Below, one piece after another: positions 30,283 through 41,790 of a stretch of 64,000 nt of DNA. The DNA comes from Tretioscincus oriximinensis. Taxonomy: Eukaryota; Chordata; Lepidosauria; Squamata; Gymnophthalmidae. Position 1 is the first letter of the stretch. Every line of letters begins with the position of its first letter. The position numbers were made by a program, and so were the translations under genes. Under the pieces are notes generated by a model. The model was not told where the DNA came from, did not search any database, and saw nothing but the letters and a program-made list of their open reading frames with translations. The stretch is from contig JAJVDF010000159.1 of the NCBI GenBank assembly GCA_022410635.1, forward strand, positions 1,476,833 to 1,540,832, read 5' to 3'.

Positions 30283-31379
30283 TAAATGGGTATTTATACA
30301 CATATGATAAAGAAGTGAAAAGGTTTGGGAATATTGGAAGAAGATTGAAAGAAATACAAACAAAATTCTACTCATGCAAATAATATTACCAAATATTATA
30401 ATTTTACATGCCAGAATGGAACGAATCATACCAACACATGTATGGGAGATATTGGACAAAGTTATACATTATCATGTGCACAAATTGTTCTGGTTGTGGT
30501 TCAGAAAGATAAGACAAAGTAATAATTGCAAAGATTCTATGAATATCTACAGCAGCTAAGGTAACCAGGAGTATTATTATATGGAAAATGTGCAGAAAGG
30601 AGAAGATTTCAAACAGAAATGGACAGTAGTGAATAATGATTTATTAAGAAAATTGGAGAGCAATGTAACAAAATGAAGATTAAGGTTGATGTTCCAGATG
30701 TAATATTTTTATGCGAATAAATATATTAAGTAATAAAGGTGGTAGAGGGGAAAGAGTAGAGAATAAAAGGGATTATTATTAGATTATTATTATCATAAAT
30801 ATTATTAGTATAAATAATACACCGTATCTATTACTAAAATATTTTTTAAAGAAGGAAAATATAAATCCCAAATAATTCTGTATAAAAAGAATTCGAAATG
30901 GGCTTTTTTTAGTCTCTATTAAAATACTACTTCTTGCAATCAAAGGAATGAAGAATGAATACCCTGTATATCAGTTGATTCCTTTCTGCATTTAAATGCA
31001 TGATAAATAGCTCGAGAAAACATTATGGTTGAAAACCTTTCTTCCCCACACATATACCCAAACAGCATTTTCATTTTTAAAGTGCTACACACTTGTGTAC
31101 ACAATCCCAACTCTGACCAGTTCGATGTCAGGTATTTCTTGGTGTTTATTTGGCAAATATCAATAGATTGCAAACAGCATTTAAGAAGGCATTGGGGAGT
31201 CTTTCACAGATTTAGAGGCAGAAGAGGATAGATTTATTTGCTGCTGTGTTCAAGGCAGTCAAGATTTAAATGACTCTAGGGTCTAACTTCCTATAAAGCA
31301 GCTAGGAACTTGGCTCTGAAGTTATCAGGTGCTTTTTTATATAAAAAAAGTATGATTAATATTAGCTATCTCCTTTAAT
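30283..31379. other. Unassigned AT-rich stretch
   Basis: About 1.1 kb, very AT-rich. 30290-30680 may be an old LINE remnant (several short Lys/Trp-rich frames), but I cannot assign a clade. Confidence 0.4.
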
Positions 31380-31600
31380 GATAGCATCGGATTATAAAAT
31401 TAAGCAGGCTAACTTGGGGGTCATCACACATGTGCTCATTTTCATTGCACCTGTTTTCCACTCTTGCTGGCATAAGAAAGCTTAGCAGTCATTTATCAGA
31501 TGCAAACATCACCAGAGGAAAAAAAAAGAGAATATTTGCAAGAAATTGATGAAAGCAAACAAAATGCTGCTAATTAGCAGCTTTTGCCCATTGATTCTAT
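31380..31600. promoter_or_regulatory. Candidate conserved non-coding element with TAATTA palindrome
   Basis: A repeat-free block with the perfect 16-bp palindrome GCTGCTAATTAGCAGC (31566-31581). Its centre is a dimeric homeodomain core. Other TAAT-like and CACCTG motifs are nearby. Function is inferred from motif content only. Confidence 0.25.
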
Positions 31601-33061
31601 TTTTTTAAAAGCTATGAGAAGCTTTATTGAAGAAGGACAGTGGAAGATTATTATTATTTCTTTCTTAGCATTTCAGGGTACAGGCAACACTTGCTTGAGT
31701 TCAATGTAAGATAAGATCTGAATTTACCTCATGTGGCCTTCCGATTCCTTCTCATACCATCTCATCTGTGGTGCAATGGTGGCATAGACAGAAGTGGGTC
31801 CCCTCTTCCTTCCTGTGTAAGTTCGATCACACCCCAACATAGCAGCAAGCTAGCATCATTGGTTCCCAGTAGCTACTGTTGGTCAGTAGAGCTGAATCAT
31901 TGGCTACAGAATGCCAAAACACTAGGAGACTTCCAGATAAGTGTTTAACATTCTAATCACAATACTAGGCTGGCTCTCCCACCAGAGGTAGTCAATTTGC
32001 AGGTGTGGTCAGAGTCTACAGAAGAGTTTCTTCTTTGGAGCTCACTAGGTTTTTCTAGATTCTAAGTTTGAGTCTTTTCTGAAATATTTGGGATGAATGG
32101 ACCATCCTACTGTAATTCTATCCCATATATCAGTGACATTCATTGCTAGCACTATTCTTGAGTTTATTTTACAGGGTTGAAATTTAATGACAGACATTAC
32201 TTACCTAAATTTTTCTACCCAAGATGTAGACCCATCAATCTTTTTTTCCTCACTATTCAGTTGGGTGCTCAGCTGTATAAATTCTTCATATTTGAACTTG
32301 ATGGGGGCTATTTCACATTGAAAGCAGTGCCTTTCTGCAGAAGCTTCTACCATCCTTCCGATTTCACAGTTTGACAAGAAGAGCCCTATCTGGTTGCCCA
32401 GTATGCCCCTTCATCTCAACATGGATATAAAAGGAAAGAGCCTTCTACATCCATAGAAGCCTTCTTAATTGGCTTCTTCCATAATTCATTATCTTTGTGG
32501 AGAAAGGTTAAAAAAAGAAAGAAGTAAGTTTGCAGAAATCCTGTGGTGGAGGTGCTCAGTTATCATTTTCTAATAACCAAAGACTCCCAAGTATGTGTCT
32601 GTGTGGGGGAATCATTTATGAAATAAATCTCCTTATCATTTTTAAACAGCAAGACCTGGATTTCTCTCTTGTGACACATCACTAGTAAAATGTACATAGA
32701 CAGCTTGGATAAAGTCTTTGAATTTTTATGGGGTTAACAAACTGCATTTTTGTTACGTCTCCTTTGTGATGGATAAAAGACAGGTATCCCACACACACAC
32801 TTCCCCCCCCCCCCTACTTGCTGATTCATTTGATACCAGACCCTTTTGCTGTCCTTGAAATGCACTGGCTCCCCTCCCAGGTTTTGCCTCAAGCAAATCA
32901 GAATCCTAAGGAGAGTTGAATATTTAATCTCATTCCACCTTTAGTCCTTTGGGCTTTTGTGCAAATATTATGCTGCTGTTGGTTAAAGAGAGATATTGTT
33001 CTGATATGCAGTCACTTTTCTGACTTTTGATGTGTTCAGATGACTGTGGTGGTGGTGAAGG
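31601..33061. other. Unassigned stretch
   Basis: About 1.4 kb. The only landmark is a CA/C run at about 32789-32813. A minus-strand donor-like site at about 32205-32211 lacks a convincing acceptor. No gene signal. Confidence 0.5.
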
Positions 33062-33330
33062 TAGGATTGCCATAATCCAACCCTCAAAATTGTGATTACA
33101 ATTTACAGTCCCACTTCAACCATACCCTGGACCCCAACCACACCCTTTCCATGGTCCCACCCCTATCATACTCCAACCCCAACTCTGCCTGAAACATGCC
33201 CAACTCAAACACCATTCTTCCCACTACCCAAGTCACACATTCTCCAAAATTTGGGAGTTTGCATTTTTGAACAGATTGACACACTAAAATCATGGATTGT
33301 CTATGAAGTCTGTGACATATGGCAGCCCCA
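33062..33330. mobile_element. hAT-like MITE, worn
   Basis: Left end TAGGATTGCCATA and complemented right end TGGGGCTGCCATA agree at 10 of 13 bases and resemble the clear hAT ends at 3023 and 57632. Flanks GGTGAAGG and GAAGTAGG do not form a clean duplication. The C-rich interior ('CCAACCACACCCTTTCC') is non-coding. Confidence 0.45.
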
Positions 33331-34614
33331 GAAGTAGGGGATTAAGGGCAGTCAGATATACAAGCAAGGAAGATATGTATGAGGGTTCTTTGCGTTTAAT
33401 ATCATGGCATTTAGCACGTCTACGTGCATAGCTTTTGTTACATGAGATGTTGACGTTCCACAAATTTAGGATTATCAGATAAATTGTGCCAAATTAAATA
33501 TTCCTAGCATGCACAAAGAAAATATTAAAAGTGAATCGGATATATGGTAGATGTGTCCAATTAGTTGACACAGTGTAAATATCCCTGCACCCCTTTACCT
33601 GTTGAAGGTTTTCAGTGTACACTGGTTGTAGAAACGCCAGCAATAAGCAAGTCTCAATGCTATTGCATAATGAAAACAGGATTCCTTGTTAGGAATACTA
33701 GATGTTTATGACCTGTTTGGTACTCCAACCATTAGATGGTATTATTATAATTATTGTCGTTGCCGTCATCATCGTCATCAGCATCACCATCATCATCATG
33801 TCAGAGTAGATGTTTATCTTCATCATCATTATCCTCCTCCTTCTTCCAGGAAAGATTTGATCAGTTTGGTCAGACCAGATTATCTGCTGTTTTGACCAAA
33901 TACTTGGTTATCATGCTAGGAGTACTACTTAAGTGCTTTGTTCACTTGGGTCCATGAAAAGGTTGGACTACAAATTTAAAAGCTCATTTGAAAACATCTG
34001 AGAATATACATTTAGTAGCATTGCCCAGAGTAATAAGAGAGAGGGCCATCTGTATTTCCTTCTTTATATGTTTACGATAATTAAAACTCACAGCTACAAG
34101 TTGTTACAACACTGTTAGGAGACAATATAGCCAATCCTTTTCTCATCCTCCTCAACAGTAAAAAATATAATTTTTTACAAATCATTTTTGGTTTTTTTTC
34201 CTTAAGTTCCCCTTTCTGGCACAAGGAGCACGACACATTCAAAGCAGGTTTGTTTTTCTCTGCCAGCTTTTCCCCCTCTTTGCAAACATAATTAATAACA
34301 AAACATTTGGGAGTTACTGGCAAAGGCATTTCACAGAAATATTTATAATGCAAATATCTAAATGAATTGCATATATTTGCATCTGATTAAAGACACTATG
34401 GCAAAGGTAGCAAGTTACACCGCAGCCAATTTTATAATCTATTTACAAAGACCAAATATTTTTTCTTGAGGGCACAGGTTTGAAATTAACCATGTCAAAG
34501 TATTCTGGCCAAAAGCTGATGCCATTCGGACCTTTTATAAATCCCAAATCCCACAATATATTTGATTTTTTTGTAATTATCAGGTACGCATTTTAATGTT
34601 TTGCTTTTATTAAA
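33331..34614. other. Unassigned, with a CAT-rich tract at 33735-33835
   Basis: 33735-33835 is an impure ATC/TCA trinucleotide tract. The His/Ser-rich frames through it are artefacts. The remainder is AT-rich with no signal. Confidence 0.5.
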
Positions 34615-34671
34615 ATGATGATGATGATGATGATGATGATACTACTACTACTACTACTGCCACTGATGATG

Positions 34672-34710
<39 letters not shown>

Positions 34711-34725
34711 TAATAATAATATTGC
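34615..34725. repeat. Compound trinucleotide microsatellite
   Basis: About nine GAT units, then six ACT units, a short GCCACT break, GAT units again, then about fourteen AAT units and an interrupted AAT end. Confidence 0.97.
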
Positions 34726-35066
34726 AATAAGGTACTATTTAAACAAGTGGATCTCTGTACCTGTGTGTCCCTCTGTACCTGGTGGTCACAGCAACACCAC
34801 TAGGAGGTTCTGACAAAAAAACAAAATTGATTTAAAAAGAGATTTCCTTCTGGAAAACTCCTAGATGGTAGGAGAGCATCAAAAAAATTACTTCCCAGGG
34901 GCATCATACACCCAAAATATGGATCTGGAAATGGCTCAAAACTATTAATTTATTTCAAGACCCACATATCCATAGAAGGCCATTCAAAATGTTTGTACTT
35001 CATCATACCAATCCAGGACTAAATATGCTCCTGAGACTGGAGCCGTACTCTAAAATGGCACATACA

Positions 35067-35310
35067 GGCTGTGCCCAGACAGGGTCAATAACCTGCTTAA
35101 AAGTTGAACTTCTGTTGCATTTGTCTCACCAATGTGCTATATATATAAACCAGCAGGCTTAAGGTTTATAACTGTGAGGGTAAGAGGTGAGAGAATCTGA
35201 TATTGGCAGCAAACTATTCAATAGCAATTGGGTGGAGGGTCAACTGGAGTTCCTCTTGGCAACCAGCAAACAAATGGCGGGCAGAAGAAGGTGTCATATG
35301 ATTGGACAAA
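35067..35310 (+). mobile_element. Dispersed MITE family D, copy 2 (truncated)
   Basis: Well-preserved left end GGCTGTGCCCAGACAGGG, then 'TGTTGCATTTGTCTCACCA', 'GAATCTGATATTGGCAGCAA' and 'GGCAACCAGCAAACAAATGG'. The right part is missing; a SINE head follows at once. Confidence 0.7.
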
Positions 35311-35313
35311 CAA

Positions 35314-35492
35314 ACGAGGCACAAATAGCGCAGTTGTTAAGTGATGGCCTTTCAACTGTGAGATCTGCTCTCGAAGCCCTGTGTCGGCTATGAATCATCA
35401 TCATCATCATCATCATCAGGAGGAGGAGGAGGAGAAGGAGGAGGAGAAGGAGGAGGAGAAGGAGAAAGAGAAGGAGAAAGAGAAGGAGAAGA
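35314..35492 (+). mobile_element. tRNA-like SINE head followed by ATC and GGA microsatellites
   Basis: 'AATAGCGCAGTTGTTAAG' (A-box-like) and 'CTCTCGAAGCCCTGTG' (B-box-like) match the type 1 SINE head. After 'GGCTATGA' the body is replaced by ATC units (35394-35417) and AGG/AGA units (35418-35492). Either the SINE was 3'-truncated or the microsatellites expanded from a tail. Confidence 0.65.
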
Positions 35493-36638
35493 CAACCTAA
35501 CATACTGAGATAGGAAAAGGCCACCTCTATGTTGTTGAATGTTGAACACTTTTCCCATCACTTAGGACCTTATAGAAGTATATCAACACCAGTTGAGGCA
35601 TCTATTTCAAAATAATGCTGCCCACTACCATGTCATTCAATTGTTCATGTGTCCAGGGGCTCCTCTGTGGTGGCACCTTCTTTCTGAGGTAATCTGTGTT
35701 CTAGTATTCATAGGGAGTATACATTCCTTGATGTATGTTGAAGACCTGTCTTTTTACCTTAACCTTTTGACCAGTAGCAACAGTAAGTAATGCCCCTTAG
35801 AACTGATGGGGTAGAAAGACAGATAAAAAGGAAGACATACAAAGCTCCTGGTCACATCTACAGTCATCTCTAAGTTTTAATCCACCTGCAGCAGGAAGGC
35901 TCCTATGGAATAACATGATCTTAACCATCATATGTTTTTACTCATTTTATGCCCTTATGTATGGAGATTAGAGAATTTAGTTACCATGAATGTAATGATG
36001 ATATATATATATATTTATCACTATACTGCCCTTTGGTGGAAGGACTATATAAATAAATGTTGTTATTAATTGTAAGAAGTAGATAATTATTGTAAATAAA
36101 TAAATGTAAAGTACATGGCACTTTCTTTCTCCTGTATGACTTTTTTAGTTCAGGACTGCCTAATTGTACTTATGTAATCAATATTTATTCAGTGAGATCA
36201 GGTTGCCCGTAGGTTTGCAGAGAATTACCATTTAATGGCATATAACAATATCTATGTATTTTAACCAATAGACTGCAGTCATACCTAAGTTTTGATCCAA
36301 CTGCAGCAGCAAATGAATAGTAATTCTCTTGTCCCTTTATCTGTTTATTCATTCATTTATTTATATCCAAAGGTCTCATGGTAGGTCATAATTATAAAAA
36401 CAAAATACAGCATCCATAAAACAGCAACAATGTATGAATGATGGTTTTTCTGAATTACAGAATGCCCAAAACATAGAAATAGCATCATGTTTTGCTGATA
36501 TTTACTCTTTCGGATTAAAATTTAGGGGCTTGGTAGCTTTTCTATTTAGCTTCCTTACTTTTTACAGTTCTAATGGACATAATCTGCCATTGCTACCAGT
36601 CAAAACTCCACAGAAGGCATTTTCTCAGTCATGTTTTA
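35493..36638. other. Unassigned, with L2-like pieces
   Basis: 35660-36060 includes L2-like words ('TACTGCCCTTTGGTGGAAGG', 'ACTATATAAATAAATG'). 36340-36430 is a short minus-strand L2-like 3' end ('TATATCCAAAGGTCTCATGG'). An AT run lies at 36001-36014. Confidence 0.45.
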
Positions 36639-37106
36639 GGCTATATCCGCACAACACTTTTTTTAATCCAGAATTTCCTGGTAACCCGATGTGTTGATTT
36701 ACCAGTTTTAATGCATCTTGCTCATACCTTCACAATATATTGTAAAATTTGTCATTCTGACAGCTCGTAATAAGTGAAATTTTCTGAACATACGACAAAT
36801 ACACCTGTCAGTCATTTTGTTTGCTGGATGTCAAGGGGAAGTATGTTGTCGCTCCTCCCAAATACTATTGGATAGTTTACTGACAATATCAGTATCTCAC
36901 CCATGCAGTTTCTCGCTAAAACTATCCACATAGCACAGCCTTTTCATAATAGCCCTAAACAATAGTTCAAAAGTTGGTTTTCCCAGCAAAGTGATAATTC
37001 CGATAATTGGCACTAAAACCTGAAATATGACGATTTATGTAACAAACTGATGAGGCAAATGCAATACAAATATTACTTGAAAATATTGAGCCTGTCTGAA
37101 TGCAAC
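36639..37106 (-). mobile_element. Dispersed MITE family D, copy 3 (end to end)
   Basis: Left end GGCTATATCCGCACAACAC and complemented right end GTTGCATTCAGACAGGC are diverged inverted ends. Interior words ('GGATAGTTTACTGACAATAT', 'AACTATCCACATAGCACAGC') match the other copies in reverse. It defines the family length as about 470 bp. No coding sequence. Confidence 0.7.
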
Positions 37107-37934
37107 TTTAGAGTCTAGGAAATATCTTTGAAAGCATGATTAGCCAAGGTCTGAAATTCATAAGTTTTGTGGAAAATGGATTTTTTTTTTGTTTCTTTCT
37201 TCCTAAAGGACACATTTGGGACTGTTAAGCCACTGCTTGGCATCTGTTTGCATCTATGTTTCCTTTTCACAGATCTGAAAAGACTCTAAAGCGGGCAGTT
37301 CTAACACATTGCTGGCAAAAAACCTGGACGCTATGAATCATTTATATAGCAGTCAGCACATCTTTATCACCATCTTTCTTGCAACATTCCTAGAAAGAAA
37401 GTCATGATTCACTGTACTCATCTCTTAAAATGAATGGAAGGATTATAAACTTGTGACGTTTATCTTAAATAGTTGGGAGCTGTAAGCAATAAACTGCAGT
37501 CTTTCCATTTCTGGAAGGTGTGTTCAACATCAAGATATGTCAGGCCACATACTGGGTCTGGTGATGTGAGAACTCTTTCTGTGTATACAGTTTTTTAATG
37601 GGATTACCATTATCCCAATGCAGAATCACTGGCTAAGGATGTTCAATATTTACTTCCTGGTTAGCTCATCACCGACTGAGTATGCTCACTATTTACTTTC
37701 TGGTAAGCTGTCTTGCTTGTTCCATGTGGGTTTACAGATAGAAGTGATGACTGTATTCTGCAATTGTATCTTACACTGTGGATTTAACACCCACAACCAC
37801 TATAACCACCCATGTGCATGTAGCCTTACTCATACTGTAGACATACTCATACTATTAAACGAGTAATATTTTCATAATTTTTGGAGCAGTTAAATGAACT
37901 GTATTTCTTTTTGACAGAAATAATATTAGAGGGG
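37107..37934. other. Unassigned stretch
   Basis: About 830 bases, AT-rich and single-copy-looking; no gene signal. Confidence 0.5.
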
Positions 37935-38435
37935 ATTCAGATTTCTCTAAGTGCTTAAAGAACACATTAGCATGAGAAATACGCTTAACGCTGTTACAGG
38001 CAACATTTCATTCTCTGAACTATCCCTGACAAATGAATCACTAAGATCACTAAAGGAGCTAGTAGAAAAGTGGGTGGCATAAGCTTTCATAGACACGTCT
38101 ACTTCTTCAGTTGCTGAAGAAGTAGACGTGTCTTCGAAAGCTTCTGCCACCCATTTTTCTCAAATTAGTCTCAAAGTGCTACTAGCTCCTTTGCTGGACT
38201 TTCTACTAGACTAACACGGCTATTTCTCTGAAATTAAAATGACTAAGGTTTCATACATTCCCTTATTTGCATAGTTCCCCTTTTCTTCTGATAGTGATAC
38301 TTTTTTGTAAAATAAATCCAGATATCCAGATGCTTGCGAGAAGTTTTCAGGGTGCTGGAGCAACGGAAATAAAATTGAAATCTAAAGTATTATTATGAGG
38401 AGAAGATATACATCAGGCAATCTGGGAAGCTCATT
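37935..38435 (+). repeat. Duplicated block, copy 1 (interrupted)
   Basis: 'GTGCTTAAAGAACACATTAG' onward matches 41391-41790 in the same orientation, including 'AAAATAAATCCAGATATCCAG' and 'ATAAAATTGAAATCTAAAGT'. Relative to copy 2 it lacks about 45 bases (after 'GCTGTTACAGG') and carries a fold-back element. It could be a local duplication or two copies of an old repeat. Confidence 0.85.
38040..38247 (-). mobile_element. Fold-back element F1 with paralogous empty site
   Basis: A sense arm 'AAGGAGCTAGTAG' ... 'CGTCTACTTCTTCAG' flips into antisense 'CTGAAGAAGTAGACGTG' through 'ACACGGCTATTTCTCTGAAA'. ACTAAG lies on both sides (38040-38045 and 38242-38247). The unoccupied copy of the duplicated block (41.5 kb) has a single TCACTAAG there. 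Both arms share the variants CTAGTAG and GGGTGGCA. The left arm has a deletion of about 19 bp. Confidence 0.85.
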
Positions 38436-38582
38436 TTTTTTTAACATTTTCATAGTTTCTAGATCAGGTAAATGGACTGGAGTTCTCCTTGAAGGAAATA
38501 ATATTGGGTTGTGGTGTTATAGATATCCTGAAAAGTGAGTTTCACTGGTTCTCCTTTTATTGCTGTTTTCTGGAAAGTTGTG

Positions 38583-39134
38583 GACTGTATTCACATGCCA
38601 CTTACTTATCCAAGTATTTAATGATAATCCAGTTTATTGATTCAACAGTTTTAATTTGCATGGTTTTGTTATTCTGCCAATCCTGACAAGTGAATGAATG
38701 AATAATTTATTACAGAATAGCATTACTGTGCTATTCAATTAAATATATAAAAGATAAATATCAATTTTAAAAACTTTTAAATAATTTGTAAAATTAAAAC
38801 TTTTCACACATAACACACTCTCCTATCAGCCATTTTGCTTGGTGGTTATGAAGTGGGAATCCATTAATCCATCCTACAAAATACTTTTGGATAGTTTGCT
38901 GTCAATATCAGGTCCGTTCATCTCTCACAGTTTCTCATCAAAACTATCCAAACATCATAATCTTACTGCAATAGCCCAATATAGCAATTCAGTAGCTGTT
39001 TTTCACATTAACCCCACAAACCAATAACGTGGCTTTAAAACTCCAAATCTGTAGGTTTATGTAACAACCTGCTGTGGTAAATGAAACACAAATTTGACTT
39101 GGAAGTGGATTATTGACCCTGTCTGGACGCAGCC
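38583..39134 (-). mobile_element. Dispersed MITE family D, copy 4
   Basis: The right end, complemented, is GGCTGCGTCCAGACAGGG, the best-kept terminus of the family. Interior 'GGATAGTTTGCTGTCAATAT' and 'AACTATCCAAACATCATAAT' match copy 3. An AT-rich piece at about 38690-38820 appears inserted. Confidence 0.7.
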
Positions 39135-39669
39135 ATAAAGTGTTTTATTTCTGCTTTGGAAGGAAAGCCATATGGCTCAGGACTTCAAAATATAGAATTC
39201 TGTGTGGTGGTAGTTGTTTTCTTCTGTAACACCAGATTAGATACAGATGCCACTAAATTCAGGAGAGGTAGGACACGTCAAGCTAGTGATGTTTCTATTA
39301 GCCTCCAGTAGACAAGAGAGGAAAGTAATGCTTCATCAAGAAGTTCCAACACTGTTTTGATTGATCTACCTTACACATTGTTCAGTAGATTCCATAGTGA
39401 CTGCTTCATAAATTTTCATACCTTTTTTTAGCATTAATCCACAGTTGTCTATGTCAGGCCTTGTCACTGTGTTAATTCAAAGTTCTGCCAATCAAAGTCA
39501 AGTGCTGGGAAGAGAAGCGAAATATCATGACAGAGAAGCTGCATTTAATGATTCGATGAGGATCAAAGGAAATACCCATAAGTGGACTGACCTGTTACCT
39601 TCAGTAATTAGGGCGCTTTTTCATAGGTTCAATCATCTATTTTAGGGAAGTGTGCTATGATACATTAGA
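39135..39669. other. Unassigned stretch
   Basis: About 530 bases without recognised repeats or coding signal. Confidence 0.5.
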
Positions 39670-39905
39670 TAAGAACATAAGAACATAAGAAGAGCCATAC
39701 TGGATCAGGCCACAGTCCATCAAGTCCAGCATTCTGTGTCACACAGAGGCCCACCAGATGCACCTGGGCAGTCCGAACAGAGGAAAGCAAAATATGCACC
39801 TGTTCATGACTCCCTGCAAATGGTATTTCAGGAGTCCTGCCTGTTGCTCCATTCCGGAGGCAACATCCAGACATCCATCCAAATATGTTGTAACAGTTCC
39901 CTAAA
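39670..39905 (-). mobile_element. CR1-type LINE 3' end
   Basis: Begins with two tandem 3'-terminal units (AAGAACATAAGAACATAAG), then 'GGATCAGGCCACAGTCCATC', 'GTCCAGCATTCTGTGTCACA' and 'CACCTGGGCAGTCCGAACAG'. Non-coding 3' UTR of a truncated copy. It is close in sequence to the copy at 63116. Confidence 0.9.
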
Positions 39906-40596
39906 ATGCATTAATGGCAGTGCCAGCTAACCCATATCATCAACATATTTTGCAGAGCAGATTTATATGCTCCTGACAATGGCTGCAAAAGCATCACTTT
40001 TGGTACACCTACATTTGCATTTGTTCTGAAGCGTCTCTGCTTCAATGTGCTACCATCTGAAAAGTGATTCATTTAGCACCTGTTAGCCCACCTGTGATTG
40101 ACATGGATATGAGCAAATTCTAGCACTGGCTTTCCTCTTCACATCATCAGGAAGGGCAGCATCAGTGTTTGCATGGAGGAAGGTTGTAAACCATTTCTAA
40201 AGTGGATCAACACATTCTCCATGCAATTGTGTAGAGACAGATCAAGTGAAACCTCTTTTATTAAGAAGGTAAGTGCAAACAAAATTAAAAGGTTTGGGGA
40301 AGAAACCAGGACCAAAACTTGCTCTAGAGAGAGTTTTGCTGGGTATTTCAGCAAGTCAACTCATTATACGCGAATACGAATACGAATAGTTTAATGATTA
40401 GTCATTTGACCATATCAAATTTACAAAATATAAAAACATTTCACCAAAAAGTACAATTCCCAATTAAAACAAAAGGAGAATGTTGTTATTTACCCCAATC
40501 TCCCTTACAGAACATCCCATTCATCCCAGTAAGAAACTGGGGCAACTCTGTGTGTCACCTGGGGATTTTCTCCCTTCAGGAGGTAATTCAGCTGAA
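39906..40596. other. Unassigned stretch
   Basis: About 690 bases; no recognised repeat. A short ACGCGAATACGAATACGAAT tandem motif lies at 40369-40388. Confidence 0.5.
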
Positions 40597-41026
40597 TCAT
40601 ATGCAATAAAAGGCATGTGGGATAGTTCAACATTCTGAGATATAAAGACTAATGCTTGGAACGTGTGCAGCCTCCAGAGATCAATGACAGGGCTCAGATT
40701 TTTGGCAGCCTCCAGAGACCAGAGTCATGGGTTAGAAATTGGCTAAAAGACAGAAAGCGGAAGTAATAAATGGACAGTTCTTTGTGTGGAAAGATGTGAG
40801 AAGCAGAATACCCTAGGATTCAGTACTGGGAGGGAAAGGAAATAAATAAATAAAAAACAAAGGAAATAATGGTTGAAAGATGGAATGGAAGGAAGGAAGA
40901 TGAAGAAGAAAAATAAAGAAGGAAAGAAAGAATGAAACAAAGAAGATGCAAGTTAAAGGGGGATGGGAGAGTTCAAGGGAGAGTCTGTGGGTGGGGGCGA
41001 GGGGGAGGAGGGGCTAATTCCACTAG
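40597..41026 (+). mobile_element. Helitron-like element copy B, with captured RT segment
   Basis: Starts A|TCATATGCAATAAAAGGC and ends GGCTAATTCCACTAG|T. It contains a duplicated 'GGCAGCCTCCAGAGA'-type block, an RT segment (40722-40833: 'WVRNWLKDRK', then in another frame 'INGQFFVWKDVRSRIP', stop, 'DSVLG') and a purine tract. The terminal hairpin seen in copies A, C and D is deleted here. Confidence 0.65.
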
Positions 41027-41390
41027 TTCGCATATGTAAGCAACATGACATTCTGAAATACTATTTTGTACATCTATTAAATATACTTAGAAAGGGCCAG
41101 CACTTGAGTATTGTGTAGAATAGCTTTATACTCTGCGTGTAATAAAAGAGAGACTTCAGAAATTAAAAAAGAACCAAAAGTCAAAGTACGAAAGTGAAAA
41201 AAAGAAATCCAGTTTATTTGATCAATTCTCTGCCAATTGGTCTCCTAGCAATGTTATTCTGGTATTTCTTCACTTGTGGTGTACTGCTATCTTAAGCAAC
41301 AAATTTATGTATTTCATTTTTTCCAGACCTGATATTTGTAAGCCATTTTCCATTATTTTCCTAACTTTCCACTGTTTGACACTTCATTGG
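41027..41390. other. Unassigned stretch
   Basis: About 360 AT-rich bases with no signal. Confidence 0.5.
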
Positions 41391-41790
41391 CAATTTCTCT
41401 CAGTGCTTAAAGAGCACATTAGCATGAGGAATATGCTTAAAGCTGTTACAGGTCTAAAGTGGGGGAGGCTTTTTTACTGTTTGACTTCTGGCTGTGCCAA
41501 CATTTCATTCTCTGAACAATTCTGGGCAAATGAGTTATATTACTCACTCAATTCACTAAGTTTTTATATGTTGCAAGTTTTCATTCATTTGCATGGTTTC
41601 CTTTTTCCTCTAATAGTGGTACTTTATTGTAAAATAAATCCAGATACCCAGATGCCTGCAAGAATTTTTCAGGGAGCTGGAGCGAAAGAAATAAAATTGA
41701 AATCTGAAGTAGTATTAGTTTAACTCTCATTCACACATGAGAAGATCTACCCCAGGCAATCTGGAAAGTTGGGTGTGTTTTTTTTAAATG
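41391..41790 (+). repeat. Duplicated block, copy 2 (uninterrupted)
   Basis: Counterpart of 37935-38435 without the fold-back insertion. The 149-codon open frame covering this region has no identifiable domain and is disrupted in the other copy, so it is unlikely to be coding. Confidence 0.85.

Noticed and set aside
32177..32374. Minus-strand exon ending at the GTAAGT near 32205
   Set aside because: No convincing upstream acceptor and stops in the likely frames.
33735..33835. His-rich coding sequence
   Set aside because: Impure CAT repeat; the frame is incidental.
35294..35524. Poly-Leu/poly-Met frame
   Set aside because: Trinucleotide microsatellite read on minus.
41274..41723. 149-codon open frame on plus
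   Set aside because: Lies over the duplicated block; the other copy does not keep the frame, and no domain is visible.
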